From Perlabentimonas sp964490015 (GTDB lineage: Bacteria > Bacteroidota > Bacteroidia > Bacteroidales > Tenuifilaceae): a DNA stretch of 54,078 nt. The notes below the pieces were generated by a model. That model saw only the letters and a list, made by a program, of their open reading frames with translations. It made no database searches and was not told the origin of the DNA. Location: assembly GCA_964490015.1 (NCBI GenBank), contig CAZBBA010000022.1, positions 1 to 54,078 of the forward strand, given 5' to 3'. Below are positions 27,409 to 35,416 of the stretch, piece after piece; the first letter of the stretch is position 1, and each line of letters begins with the position of its first letter. Both the position numbers and the translations under genes were made by a program.

Positions 27409-28629
27409 ATGGTTTTTGAGAATTACGCCTTGCAAAATGGCATTCGTGTGGTACATAGCCGAACCGCCTCACCGGTTGCGTACTGTGCCATGATGATTAA
27501 TGCTGGAACGCGGGACGAACTTGAACATGAGCACGGTTTGGCTCACTTTATTGAGCATGTGCTGTTTAAAGGGACTAAAAGGCGAAAAGCCTTTCACATA
27601 ATGAGCCGATTGGAGGATGTTGGTGGGGAACTAAATGCATACACAACTAAGGAGGAGACTGTTATCCACGCCACATTCCTTAAAGATGATTACCATCGGG
27701 CAGTGGAACTTCTTTTTGATATTCTTTTCAGATCAACTTTCCCAGAGCGTGAACTGGTTAAGGAGAAGGATGTGATTTTGGATGAGATCAACTCCTATAA
27801 AGATTCACCCTCGGAGCTTATTTTCGACGACTTTGAAGAGTTGCTTTATCCCAACCATCCCTTTGGACGAAATATTCTGGGCACCAAGAAAACCCTGAAG
27901 CGATTTTCGCGAAGTGATATTTTCCGGTTTATGGAAAGGAACTACAATACCGATCAGATGGTTTTCTGTTCCATCGGGAACATTCCATTTTCAAGAGTGG
28001 TGAAGTTGGCAGAGCGTTACTTTGGCTCTCTATCACCCAATCCACGCTCTACTCAGCGCTTAGTTTTAGAGCCAAGCAAGCCAGTGGTTCAGGAGATTCG
28101 CAAAAAAACCTACCAGCAGCATTGCGTAGTAGGGTGTAGAGCATATCATCTTCACCATCCAAGTAGAGTTGGGATGTACTTGCTAAATAATGTGCTTGGT
28201 GGCCCAGGACAAAACTCACGGCTTAACCTTTCGCTCAGGGAGCGAAGCGGATATGCCTATAATGTGGAATCGTCGTACACACCCTATACCGATACTGGCG
28301 TTTTCAATATCTACTTTGGTAGCGATAAGGTGAATTTCGACAAGTCGCTCGAAATTGTGCATCACGAGTTACAGGTGCTGCGCGAAAAAAAACTTGGTGT
28401 TCAGCAGCTGGCCAAGGCCAAGCGACAGCTAATTGGGCAGCTGGCCATTGCGGCTGAGAATAGCGAAGCCCTGATGCTAAACGTAGCCCGCAGCTATCTT
28501 TGTTACAATACACTCGAGGGATTTGATGTGGTAAATTCGAAAATTGAGGGTATCACCGCCGACGAGTTAATGCGTATTGCAAACGAGGTGTTGTCCCCAA
28601 GCAGTTTATCAACCTTAATTTATAAGTAA
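27409..28629 (+). CDS. M16 family zinc peptidase (processing-peptidase type)
   Basis: The 406-residue protein has no signal peptide and should be cytoplasmic. The inverted zinc motif HxxEH is H46-F-I-E49-H50 in the block GLAHFIEHVLFKGT, followed by GGELNAYTTKEETVIHA. The C-terminal R/Y substrate-binding pair is present as SLRERSGYAYNVES. The length and layout fit the single-chain mitochondrial-processing-peptidase-like M16B group. Its stop codon is directly followed by the GTG start of the O-methyltransferase, so the two are translated from one message. Confidence 0.93.
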   Translation: MVFENYALQNGIRVVHSRTASPVAYCAMMINAGTRDELEHEHGLAHFIEHVLFKGTKRRKAFHIMSRLEDVGGELNAYTTKEETVIHATFLKDDYHRAVELLFDILFRSTFPERELVKEKDVILDEINSYKDSPSELIFDDFEELLYPNHPFGRNILGTKKTLKRFSRSDIFRFMERNYNTDQMVFCSIGNIPFSRVVKLAERYFGSLSPNPRSTQRLVLEPSKPVVQEIRKKTYQQHCVVGCRAYHLHHPSRVGMYLLNNVLGGPGQNSRLNLSLRERSGYAYNVESSYTPYTDTGVFNIYFGSDKVNFDKSLEIVHHELQVLREKKLGVQQLAKAKRQLIGQLAIAAENSEALMLNVARSYLCYNTLEGFDVVNSKIEGITADELMRIANEVLSPSSLSTLIYK

Positions 28630-29280
28630 GTGGAAAGCGAGCTGATCTATTCAAACGATTTGGAAACTTATCTTCTGAATCACACTTCGGCAGAGGATGA
28701 GGTGTTGTATGATTTAAATCGTCATACCCATCTAACCAGTCTGCAACCACGAATGCTAAGTGGCCCAATTCAGGGCAAACTGCTGGAGATGATTAGCAGG
28801 ATGATTAAGCCTCGCATGATTTTGGAGATTGGCACATATACCGGATATTCGGCCATCTGCATGGCCAAAGGGCTACAGGCAGGTGGCCAACTCCATACAG
28901 TTGAGATCAACGACGAGATTTGCGAGACTGCTCAAGCCTTTTTTCAAAAGGCTAATTTGCACGATAGAATAATCCTGTATATAGGAAGTGCACTCGATGT
29001 AATTCCCACACTCAATGAGGAGTTCGATTTGGTGCTAATCGATGGCGATAAGAGGCAATATCCTGAATACCTAAACCTGGTGCTTCCATTGCTGAGACCC
29101 AATGGATACATATTGGCCGACAACGTGTTGTGGGGTGGGAAAGTGCTTCTTCCTGAACCCGATGATCTGTACACAAAAGGCGTAATGGATTTTAATGATA
29201 TTGTGGCCGCCAATCCTGCACTGGAGCAGGTTCTGCTGCCATTGCGTGATGGCCTAATGCTAATTAGGAAAATTTCCTAA
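28630..29280 (+). CDS. Family 3 O-methyltransferase (catechol-OMT-like)
   Basis: The 216-residue protein starts at a GTG that directly abuts the stop of the M16 gene, which suggests translational coupling. SAM-binding motif I is ILEIGTYTGYSAICMA (64-79), and LVLIDGDKRQYPEY carries the metal-binding Asp of this class. DNVLWGGKV is another family signature. Such enzymes methylate hydroxyls on catechol-like or small phenolic compounds with Mg2+, and the bacterial substrates are mostly unknown. The pair M16 peptidase plus O-methyltransferase recurs in Bacteroidota, as I recall. Confidence 0.9.
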   Translation: MESELIYSNDLETYLLNHTSAEDEVLYDLNRHTHLTSLQPRMLSGPIQGKLLEMISRMIKPRMILEIGTYTGYSAICMAKGLQAGGQLHTVEINDEICETAQAFFQKANLHDRIILYIGSALDVIPTLNEEFDLVLIDGDKRQYPEYLNLVLPLLRPNGYILADNVLWGGKVLLPEPDDLYTKGVMDFNDIVAANPALEQVLLPLRDGLMLIRKIS

Positions 29281-29358
29281 CATTCGCATCCAATTCTGCA
29301 TATTTTAAACTAATTTGCCTATATGTTGTTTACATTGTATTAAACAAAAGTCGTTACT

Positions 29359-30222
29359 ATGTACAGCATTAAGCAGCTATCCGTTTTGGCTGGAATAAAG
29401 CCACATACCATCAGGGTCTGGGAAAAGCGATACAACATGTTTTCCCCTGGGCGAACAGATACAAATATTAGGCGATATTCTGATGACGATTTAAAGCTTG
29501 CGCTCAATATTAAAATGCTCTCTAGTATTGGATATCGTATTAGCCGAATAGCCCGCATGTCGAAAGAGGAAATGGCTACCATTATTGGAGAGGGGAATAA
29601 GTATATTGGGCCTCCACCCGTACCCGAGAGTCTCCTTTCTGCTGCAATTGCCATGGATAAAGAAACCTTTGTTTCAAAGGTAAATGGTTTTATTAGCGAT
29701 AAGGGATTTGAGTGGACTTACGAGAACCTGATGATCCCCTTTCAGCAACGTATGGGGTTGCTATGGCAATCGGGAGGAGTTATCCCTGCCCAGGAGCATT
29801 TCACCTCAAATTTGCTTCGCGATATCATTATCACTAACATCTCGAACCTGCAACCTTTCTCTAGCAACAGCAAAGAGATTATTTTTTTCCTACCGCCCGG
29901 CGAGTTGCACGAGATTGGGCTCCTTTACTTTAGCTACATTGCCTCAAACATTGGCTATAAAATCACATATTTGGGACAAGACGTGCCTATTGCCGATGTG
30001 ATTGAGGTTGTTAAGAGACAGGAGGCTAAGTTGCTTTTCAGCTCGTATACAGTTTCCATCCCCGACGAAAAGTTGGTTGGGCAAGTTAACCAGTTGCTCA
30101 AGTCGCTGCCAAATGCGAAACTTGTACTAACTGGACCTCTGATTGAGAAGAAGCAGAACCTTCTACCCAAAGGTGTAAGAATTATTGCTTCAGCCGCTCA
30201 GTTTCGCGATTTGTCACTCTAG
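29359..30222 (+). CDS. CarH/LitR-type B12-dependent MerR-family regulator
   Basis: The 287-residue protein has a MerR-type winged helix (1-70; IKPHTIRVWEKRYNMFSPGRTDTNIRRYSDDD), a helical light-sensor/cap domain (about 90-170) and a C-terminal cobalamin-binding Rossmann domain (about 172-287). The CarH light signature W-x9-E-H is exact: W136, E146, H147. The cobalamin ligand motif is E182-x-H184-x-x-G187. By family knowledge such proteins bind adenosylcobalamin, sit on DNA as tetramers in the dark and release it in light. Candidate nTnTACAn half-sites are at 29328-29335 and 29359-29366. An ECF sigma gene follows 260 bases on. Confidence 0.9.
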   Translation: MYSIKQLSVLAGIKPHTIRVWEKRYNMFSPGRTDTNIRRYSDDDLKLALNIKMLSSIGYRISRIARMSKEEMATIIGEGNKYIGPPPVPESLLSAAIAMDKETFVSKVNGFISDKGFEWTYENLMIPFQQRMGLLWQSGGVIPAQEHFTSNLLRDIIITNISNLQPFSSNSKEIIFFLPPGELHEIGLLYFSYIASNIGYKITYLGQDVPIADVIEVVKRQEAKLLFSSYTVSIPDEKLVGQVNQLLKSLPNAKLVLTGPLIEKKQNLLPKGVRIIASAAQFRDLSL

Positions 30223-30273
30223 CACATCTCTTTAATCGGTTTTTTGTTTAAATCGGATTATTTATCTCTGCAT

Positions 30274-30309
30274 TTTAGACATATTTTTTCTATTTAGACA
30301 TTATTTAGA
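30274..30309. repeat. Direct repeats TTTAGACAT upstream of the ECF sigma gene
   Basis: TTTAGACAT occurs at 30274-30282 and 30293-30301, 19 bases apart, followed by the shorter copy TTTAGA at 30304-30309 and another at 30359-30364. They lie between the CarH-like gene and the sigma promoter and could be binding sites. Confidence 0.4.
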
Positions 30310-30401
30310 AGCGTATCCCTGTATTTCCTATTCTGTGAGGTTTTCTTTTTTGTTTTTATTTAGAATGAGTCTAGAAATAGCCCTATAGGCCCCGTGTTGT
30401 A

Positions 30402-30432
30402 TTTGGTTTTGTTTAATTCAGCTGTATATTTG
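30402..30432 (+). promoter_or_regulatory. Promoter of the ECF sigma gene
   Basis: TTTG at 30402-30405, a 19-base spacer and TATATTTG at 30425-30432 match the Bacteroidota housekeeping promoter on both boxes. The leader to the ATG at 30483 is about 45 bases. Confidence 0.65.
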
Positions 30433-30482
30433 CATAGACATTTATTAAGACTGATTAAAAATAAAACTTAAACCATATCAAT

Positions 30483-30980
30483 ATGTCAACAGCAGAATTT
30501 AACACCGCGCTAATTGAGCTTGAGCCAAACCTCGAGAGATTTGCATACAGCTTAACCGCTAATCCAGAGGATGCTCGCGACCTACTTCAGGAGACCTACT
30601 TAAAAGCATTAACCTACAGGGATAAGTTTGAGGATAACACGAATATAAAGGCCTGGGCCTTTACCATAATGAAGAATACCTTCATCAATAATTATCGAAA
30701 GGCCGTTAAGCAACGTACAACATTCGATTCGAGCGATAACCAGTTCCTGATAAACGGCAGAGCGTTTGAGGAAGGCCCTGAGTCCTCCTACTCGCATAGC
30801 GAGATTAGCCAAAAAGTGAAAGAGCTGGAGGATGAATTCCGCGTGCCTTTCCAGATGCACACTTCGGGATACAAGTACAAGGAGATTGCCGAGAAGCTGA
30901 ACCTAAAGATTGGAACCGTGAAGAGTCGGATTTTCTTCTCGCGCCAAAAGCTTATGAGCGCCTTACCCGATTACCAGTAA
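30483..30980 (+). CDS. ECF-type RNA polymerase sigma factor
   Basis: The 165-residue protein has sigma region 2 (about 15-77; AEDARDLLQETYLKAL-type block, NIKAWAFTIMKNTFINNYRK) and region 4 (about 110-158; GYKYKEIAEKLNLKIGTVKSRIFFSRQKL). Short length, absence of regions 1 and 3, and lack of an anti-sigma gene next door fit the small soluble ECF group that is conserved in Bacteroidota. It has its own promoter and terminator. Its position next to a CarH-like repressor suggests that light or B12 may control it, as in CarH-sigma pairs of other bacteria; that link is an inference. Confidence 0.92.
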   Translation: MSTAEFNTALIELEPNLERFAYSLTANPEDARDLLQETYLKALTYRDKFEDNTNIKAWAFTIMKNTFINNYRKAVKQRTTFDSSDNQFLINGRAFEEGPESSYSHSEISQKVKELEDEFRVPFQMHTSGYKYKEIAEKLNLKIGTVKSRIFFSRQKLMSALPDYQ

Positions 30981-31031
30981 ATAGTATTTCTATGATTAAA
31001 TGTAGATAAGGTTAGATTTGTTAGCATGCAG

Positions 31032-31068
31032 CAGGGCGACTTGGAAACGAGTCGCCCTGTTTTATTTT
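31032..31068 (+). terminator. Terminator of the ECF sigma gene
   Basis: A 10-bp GC-rich stem (31032-31041 with 31050-31059) with an 8-base loop is followed by TTTTATTTT. It lies 52 bases past the stop. Confidence 0.9.
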
Positions 31069-31084
31069 GCTTAGTTGTAATAAA

Positions 31085-31110
31085 TAAAGCCTGACACGTG
31101 TCAGGCTTTA
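31085..31110 (-). terminator. Terminator of tRNA-Leu (26-bp palindrome)
   Basis: A perfect 26-bp palindrome lies 8 bases past the 3' end of tRNA-Leu on the minus strand, followed by T-rich sequence on that strand. Confidence 0.75.
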
Positions 31111-31117
31111 TTAGTAG

Positions 31118-31202
31118 TACCCGGAGCCGGGATCGAACCGGCACAGCCGCAATGGCCACAGGATTTTAAGTCCTGCGTGTCTACCAATTCCACCATCCGG
31201 GC
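31118..31202 (-). tRNA. tRNA-Leu (UAA)
   Basis: The 85-base minus-strand sequence has the long variable arm of a class II tRNA, anticodon loop CTTAAAA with anticodon TAA in the stem CAGGA/TCCTG, T-loop GTTCGATCC and discriminator A. The first acceptor pair is G-U. CCA is not encoded. Confidence 0.95.
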
Positions 31203-31230
31203 CCATTAAGAAAAGAAAAGTGTCGATAGT

Positions 31231-31259
31231 AAAAAAAGCGGAATCACTCCGCCTTTTTT
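31231..31259 (-). terminator. Terminator between tRNA-Gly and tRNA-Leu
   Basis: A GCGGA/TCCGC core flanked by a run of seven As on the left and six Ts on the right, just past the 3' end of tRNA-Gly on the minus strand. Confidence 0.65.
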
Positions 31260-31264
31260 AGTTG

Positions 31265-31337
31265 AGCGGAAAACGAGACTCGAACTCGCGACCCCAACCT
31301 TGGCAAGGTTGTGCTCTACCAACTGAGCTATTTCCGC
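31265..31337 (-). tRNA. tRNA-Gly (GCC)
   Basis: The 73-base minus-strand sequence folds with acceptor GCGGAAA/TTTCCGC, discriminator T (usual for Gly), anticodon loop TTGCCAA with anticodon GCC, and T-loop GTTCGAGTC. CCA is not encoded. Confidence 0.97.
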
Positions 31338-31422
31338 AGTATGTCAATTGCACTTACCAGTATTTCCGGCCTCAATTGCGAATGCAAAAATAGACCATTT
31401 GCCCAAACCAGCAAAAAAAAAT

Positions 31423-31458
31423 GGCAACTTTTTTAGCTACTTGCCTAAAAAAGTTGCC
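31423..31458. terminator. Terminator of the acyl-CoA carboxylase operon
   Basis: A perfect 14-bp inverted repeat (31423-31436 with 31445-31458) with an 8-base loop, 22 bases past the carboxyltransferase stop. The stem contains six T-A pairs and can work in either direction. Confidence 0.8.
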
Positions 31459-31479
31459 TTTAATTTGATATACAAAGCC

Positions 31480-33021
31480 TTATAAAACAATATTTCCGTG
31501 CTTTCGAGGAGGCTGCTGTTGGCTCTTGTTTCGGGTAAGTTCAAGAGCCTGAATTAGTTTGACTCTGGTTTGTTTTGGGTAGATAATCTCATCAATGTAG
31601 CCCAATTCGGCCGCTTTGTAAGGATTAGCCAGCGTTTCGCGGTACTCATCTATCAGATTTTGCCTCTGCTCTTCGCTGGAAATCTTATTGCGATGAATAA
31701 TATTTACTGCACCCTCAGGCCCCATTACAGCAATTTCGGCAGTGGGATAGGCATAGTTTACATCGGCTCCTACTTGCTTGCTCGACATTACGCAGTATGC
31801 CCCTCCATAAGCTTTGCGTGTGATAACGGTAATCTTTGGAACGGTGGCCTCGGCGTATGCGTATAGCAGTTTTGCCCCATGTTTGATTATGCCGTTGGTT
31901 TCCTGGGTTGTGCCCGGTAAGAATCCTGGAACATCAACAAATGTGATTAGTGGAATATTAAACGCATCGCAAAAGCGAATGAATCGGGCAGCCTTTACCG
32001 AGGAGTCGATATCGAGCACACCCGCCAGATGAGCAGGTTGATTAGCCACAATCCCAACTGTTTGTCCGGCCATTCGTCCAAATCCAACAACGATATTTTT
32101 GGCGTAATGGGCTTGCACCTCTAGGAAGTTCTTGTCGTCGAGCACAACCAGTAGAAGGTCTTTGATGTCGTATGGCTTGTTGGGATCAGCAGGAACAATG
32201 GTTTGCAGCGCATCGTCCTCCCTAAAGGGGTTGTCGGTTGTGGTGAATTCCGCAGCTCCTTCCATGTTGTTTGGTGGCAGAAACCCCATTAGCTCCCGAA
32301 TAAGCATTAGCGCCTGTTCGTCGTTATCGGCCATAAAGTGAGCCACTCCGCTTTTTGAGTTGTGGGTTGTTGCGCCACCCAAATCCTCCTTTGTAACATC
32401 CTCGTGGGTAACGGCTTTTATCACATCTGGTCCAGTTACAAACATATAGCTTGTATCTTTTACCATCACAATAAAATCGTTGAGGGCAGGGGAGTATACA
32501 GCGCCTCCGGCGCAAGGTCCCATTATGCAAGTAATTTGTGGAATTACACCTGAACTTCGCACATTGTTGTAGAAGATTTCGGCATATCCTGCCAAGCTCT
32601 GAACGCCCTCCTGAATTCTTGCACCACCCGAATCGTTTAACCCAATAATTGGTGTTCCAGTTTTGAGCGCCATGTTTTGCAGTTTTATTATCTTATCGGC
32701 ATTTGCTCGGCTAAGTGTTCCACCAAAAACGGTAAAATCGTAGGCGTAAACGTAAACCATTTTTCCGTCAATTTTCCCGTATCCGGTAATTACCCCATCG
32801 CCAGCAATTTTGGTTTTCTCCATTCCAAACTCGTGTGAGCGGTGAGTTACAAGTTTGTCGAACTCGTTGAAAGTGTTGGGGTCGAGAAGTTCATTTATCC
32901 GTTCGCGGGCTGTTTTTTTTCCAGCATCGTGCTGTTTTGCCACGCGCTCCGATCCTGCTCCCAGTTCAGCTTGCTTAACTTTTTGCTCAAACTGGGAGAA
33001 TTTCTTTTCAAGGCTATCCAT
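31480..33021 (-). CDS. Acyl-CoA carboxylase, carboxyltransferase subunit (propionyl/methylmalonyl type)
   Basis: The 513-residue protein moves the carboxyl group between carboxybiotin and an acyl-CoA, most likely propionyl-CoA to methylmalonyl-CoA or the reverse. Crotonase-like halves are visible: NDSGGARIQEG (129-139) and GPCAGGAVYSPAL (168-180) in the N-domain, and RKAYGGAYCVM with PTAEIAVMGPEGA in the C-domain. It is the last gene of a tight operon with the carrier (12 bases) and the biotin carboxylase. No membrane beta subunit of a sodium pump is present, so a soluble propionyl-CoA carboxylase is favoured over a decarboxylase pump. Confidence 0.93.
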   Translation of the reverse strand: MDSLEKKFSQFEQKVKQAELGAGSERVAKQHDAGKKTARERINELLDPNTFNEFDKLVTHRSHEFGMEKTKIAGDGVITGYGKIDGKMVYVYAYDFTVFGGTLSRANADKIIKLQNMALKTGTPIIGLNDSGGARIQEGVQSLAGYAEIFYNNVRSSGVIPQITCIMGPCAGGAVYSPALNDFIVMVKDTSYMFVTGPDVIKAVTHEDVTKEDLGGATTHNSKSGVAHFMADNDEQALMLIRELMGFLPPNNMEGAAEFTTTDNPFREDDALQTIVPADPNKPYDIKDLLLVVLDDKNFLEVQAHYAKNIVVGFGRMAGQTVGIVANQPAHLAGVLDIDSSVKAARFIRFCDAFNIPLITFVDVPGFLPGTTQETNGIIKHGAKLLYAYAEATVPKITVITRKAYGGAYCVMSSKQVGADVNYAYPTAEIAVMGPEGAVNIIHRNKISSEEQRQNLIDEYRETLANPYKAAELGYIDEIIYPKQTRVKLIQALELTRNKSQQQPPRKHGNIVL

Positions 33022-33033
33022 AGTTACAATTGA

Positions 33034-33543
33034 TTATTCAATTTCGATAAGAGGCTGATTCCCTATAATGGTATCGCCTTCGTTCACAAATATTTTTTTC
33101 ACATTCCCATCGACGGGTGAGCGGTAATCGCTTTCCATCTTCATGGCCGAGATCACAATTACTGTTTCGCCTTTGGCAACAGTTTGCCCTTGGGATACTG
33201 GAATCCTTACCACTTTGCCGGGCATTGGTGTTGTGATCACCCTGTCGGCCGAATCGATATTGTCCTTATTCCTACTTTTTTGGTATCTGCTTTGGGCATC
33301 AATTATCTCTACCTCGTGCGACGATGTGTAAGTATTTACAAAGTAGTTTTTTGGCCCATTTCCGGGAATCATCTCAATATTGTACGATTTGCCGTTGTGC
33401 AGAATGGAGTAAACACCCTCCTCAACCATAACAATGTCAACCTCATAGGTGATGCCATCCACATCAATGGTGGCTTGGGAGCCATCCTTCTTAATCAGCT
33501 GAACATTGGCATCGCGGTCGCCAATTTTTATGTCTAGTGCCAT
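33034..33543 (-). CDS. Biotin carboxyl carrier subunit of the acyl-CoA carboxylase
   Basis: The 169-residue protein has an N-terminal beta-rich part (about 1-85), a short charged linker and a C-terminal biotinyl domain (about 100-169). The biotinylated Lys is K135 in ISAMKMESD. TPMPGKV at 105-111 is the usual start of the domain. It carries carboxybiotin between the two catalytic subunits encoded on either side, 4 bases after the carboxylase stop and 12 bases before the carboxyltransferase start. Confidence 0.93.
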   Translation of the reverse strand: MALDIKIGDRDANVQLIKKDGSQATIDVDGITYEVDIVMVEEGVYSILHNGKSYNIEMIPGNGPKNYFVNTYTSSHEVEIIDAQSRYQKSRNKDNIDSADRVITTPMPGKVVRIPVSQGQTVAKGETVIVISAMKMESDYRSPVDGNVKKIFVNEGDTIIGNQPLIEIE

Positions 33544-33547
33544 AGTA

Positions 33548-35062
33548 TTAGATTCGTTGTAACGATTTTTTTAAGCCGTAGTCTTTCCACTTATCCCCAT
33601 TGCGTTGGATGGAGAAATCGCCCATTGCAGCTTTCTCGAGTTTGCTGGTGTAGTCGATGTAAGCGGCAATAATGGCCATATCGACGCTAACCGTTTTCTC
33701 GTTGGCACAGGGGGTAAGCAGTTCCTTGCTATTCTTCTCAATAAAATGGGTGTCGTAAATACCCTCGCGGAACTCCTTGTTCAGCATAATCCGCTCAAGG
33801 AATTTTGTTGATGTTTTTACACCAGTAATCTTATACTCGAAAAGGGCTCTCCGCATTCTTTCTATGGCTTCGGAACGATTGCGTCCCCAGGCTATCACCT
33901 TGCTGATCATGGGATCGTAGTGCATCGGGATTTCGTAGCCCTCGTACACGTATCCGTCGGTTCTGATTCCGAGCCCGTTGGGCTCGCTGATGTGACGAAC
34001 AACTCCCGGGCTGGGCATAAAGTTGTTGAAAGGATCCTCGGCCGAAATACGACATTCGATGGAGTGACCAAACTGAAATACATCTTCCTGCTTAAAAGAT
34101 AGCGGCATTCCCGATGCGATGGCGATTTGTTCCTTGACTATATCGATGCCCGTGGTGCGTTCGGTAATAGGATGTTCTACCTGCAGCCGGGTGTTCATCT
34201 CCAGAAAGTAGAAGTTCCGATTGGCATCGACAAGAAACTCGATGGTTCCTGCACCTACATACGATACAGCCTTGGCAGCCGCTACGGCGGCTTGTCCCAT
34301 CTGCTCGCGGAGTTCGGGCGTTAGAAATGGCGATGGCGTTTCCTCAACCACTTTCTGATGGCGGCGCTGAACCGAGCATTCCCTTTCGAAAAGATGAACC
34401 GTATTGCCATGTCTGTCAGCTAAAATCTGGAATTCGATATGGTGAGGCGATTCGATATACTTTTCGATGTATACCGTATCGTCGCCAAAGGAGGAGAGTG
34501 CCTCCGATTGGGCCATTTTCACCGCAGGGAGCAGTTCGGCTTGTTCCCGAACAAGGCGCATTCCTTTTCCGCCACCACCTGCCGATGCCTTGACCATTAT
34601 GGGTAAACCGATTTCGGCCACCACTCGCTTCACATCCTGACTGCTGCTGATTTTTTCCTGTGTACCAGGCACAACGGGAACTCCAGCAGCAATCATAGTT
34701 TGGCGTGCAGTAATTTTATCGCCCATTCGGGTAATGGAATCGATGGATGGACCAATAAATATTATACCAGCCTTCTGGCATTTCCGGGCAAATTCGGCAT
34801 TTTCCGAAAGGAAGCCGTAGCCCGGATGAATGGCATCGGACTTCGACTTGATGGCCACTTCGATAATTTTGTCGGCATCCAGATAGCTCTCGCGCGAAGG
34901 CGATGGGCCAATATGGTACGCCTCGCTGGCGTACCTCACGTGCATTGCGCTGCGATCGGCATCGGAGAAAACGGCAACCGATCGGATACCCAACTCCCTA
35001 CACGAGCGAATTACGCGCACGGCTATTTCGCCCCTATTGGCGATTAACACTTTTTTTATCAT
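33548..35062 (-). CDS. Biotin carboxylase subunit (AccC-like)
   Basis: The 504-residue protein uses ATP and bicarbonate to carboxylate biotin on the carrier protein. The N-terminal part is KKVLIANRGEIAVRVIRS; the ATP-grasp glycine loop is ASAGGGGKGM (159-168); EMNTRLQVEHPITE (about 288-301) carries metal and catalytic residues. It is longer than the fatty-acid-synthesis AccC (about 450), with an extra 50 C-terminal residues, as seen in propionyl-CoA-type enzymes. It is the first gene of the three-gene operon, with a good -7 box and a dyad upstream. Confidence 0.95.
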   Translation of the reverse strand: MIKKVLIANRGEIAVRVIRSCRELGIRSVAVFSDADRSAMHVRYASEAYHIGPSPSRESYLDADKIIEVAIKSKSDAIHPGYGFLSENAEFARKCQKAGIIFIGPSIDSITRMGDKITARQTMIAAGVPVVPGTQEKISSSQDVKRVVAEIGLPIMVKASAGGGGKGMRLVREQAELLPAVKMAQSEALSSFGDDTVYIEKYIESPHHIEFQILADRHGNTVHLFERECSVQRRHQKVVEETPSPFLTPELREQMGQAAVAAAKAVSYVGAGTIEFLVDANRNFYFLEMNTRLQVEHPITERTTGIDIVKEQIAIASGMPLSFKQEDVFQFGHSIECRISAEDPFNNFMPSPGVVRHISEPNGLGIRTDGYVYEGYEIPMHYDPMISKVIAWGRNRSEAIERMRRALFEYKITGVKTSTKFLERIMLNKEFREGIYDTHFIEKNSKELLTPCANEKTVSVDMAIIAAYIDYTSKLEKAAMGDFSIQRNGDKWKDYGLKKSLQRI

Positions 35063-35124
35063 GTTTGTCCAAAGTATTGATTTCCCAACTCATTCCAGTC
35101 AAACGGTCGATTGAAATGACGGAT

Positions 35125-35159
35125 CAAATATAAATAGTATTTATGTTGTATGACATAAA
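35125..35159 (-). promoter_or_regulatory. Carboxylase operon -7 box and overlapping upstream dyad
   Basis: Bases 35125-35132 read TATATTTG on the minus strand, a full match to TAnnTTTG and identical to the ECF sigma -7 box. The inverted repeat TTTATGT-N6-ACATAAA at 35140-35159 covers the place where the -33 box should be, so a bound regulator would block it. Confidence 0.5.
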
Positions 35160-35358
35160 AAACTAAAGAAAAACTGCTACGGAGCAATTTCGACTATTGC
35201 AAAAGATGGATTGACAGAGTGTTAGATTGTTGATAAAAAAGTGAATGCTGAATTGTTGCCGCTGGAAGTTGGATTGGCTTAAAATCAGCATATTATTACT
35301 GTAAGATTCATGAAATCAACTTAAAAGACTGATTTGTGCTAGATAGATGATGTCTGTA

Positions 35359-35389
35359 TTGAGGATAAGTCGGAAATTGTTTACTTTAG
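35359..35389 (+). promoter_or_regulatory. Candidate promoter of the sugar mutase gene
   Basis: TTG at 35359-35361, a 20-base spacer and TACTTTAG at 35382-35389, one base off TAnnTTTG. The ATG at 35417 is 28 bases further on. Confidence 0.35.
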
Positions 35390-35416
35390 CTGGTTCAATT
35401 TAAAAAGATACAAATT

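Larger units (their letters stand above)
35063..35416. other. Divergent promoter region, carboxylase operon and sugar mutase
   Basis: The 354 bases hold no gene. On the minus strand they carry the carboxylase -7 box and dyad (35125-35159), on the plus strand a candidate promoter for the mutase (35359-35389). The middle stretch shows nothing I can name. Confidence 0.5.

Noticed and set aside
30223..30482. Cobalamin riboswitch upstream of the sigma gene
   Set aside because: A B12 regulator next door made it worth checking, but no B12-box-like sequence or suitable set of stems was seen.
31480..35062. Sodium-pumping methylmalonyl-CoA decarboxylase
   Set aside because: The carboxyltransferase and carrier would fit, but a biotin carboxylase is present and the membrane beta subunit is absent, which fits a soluble ATP-using carboxylase better.
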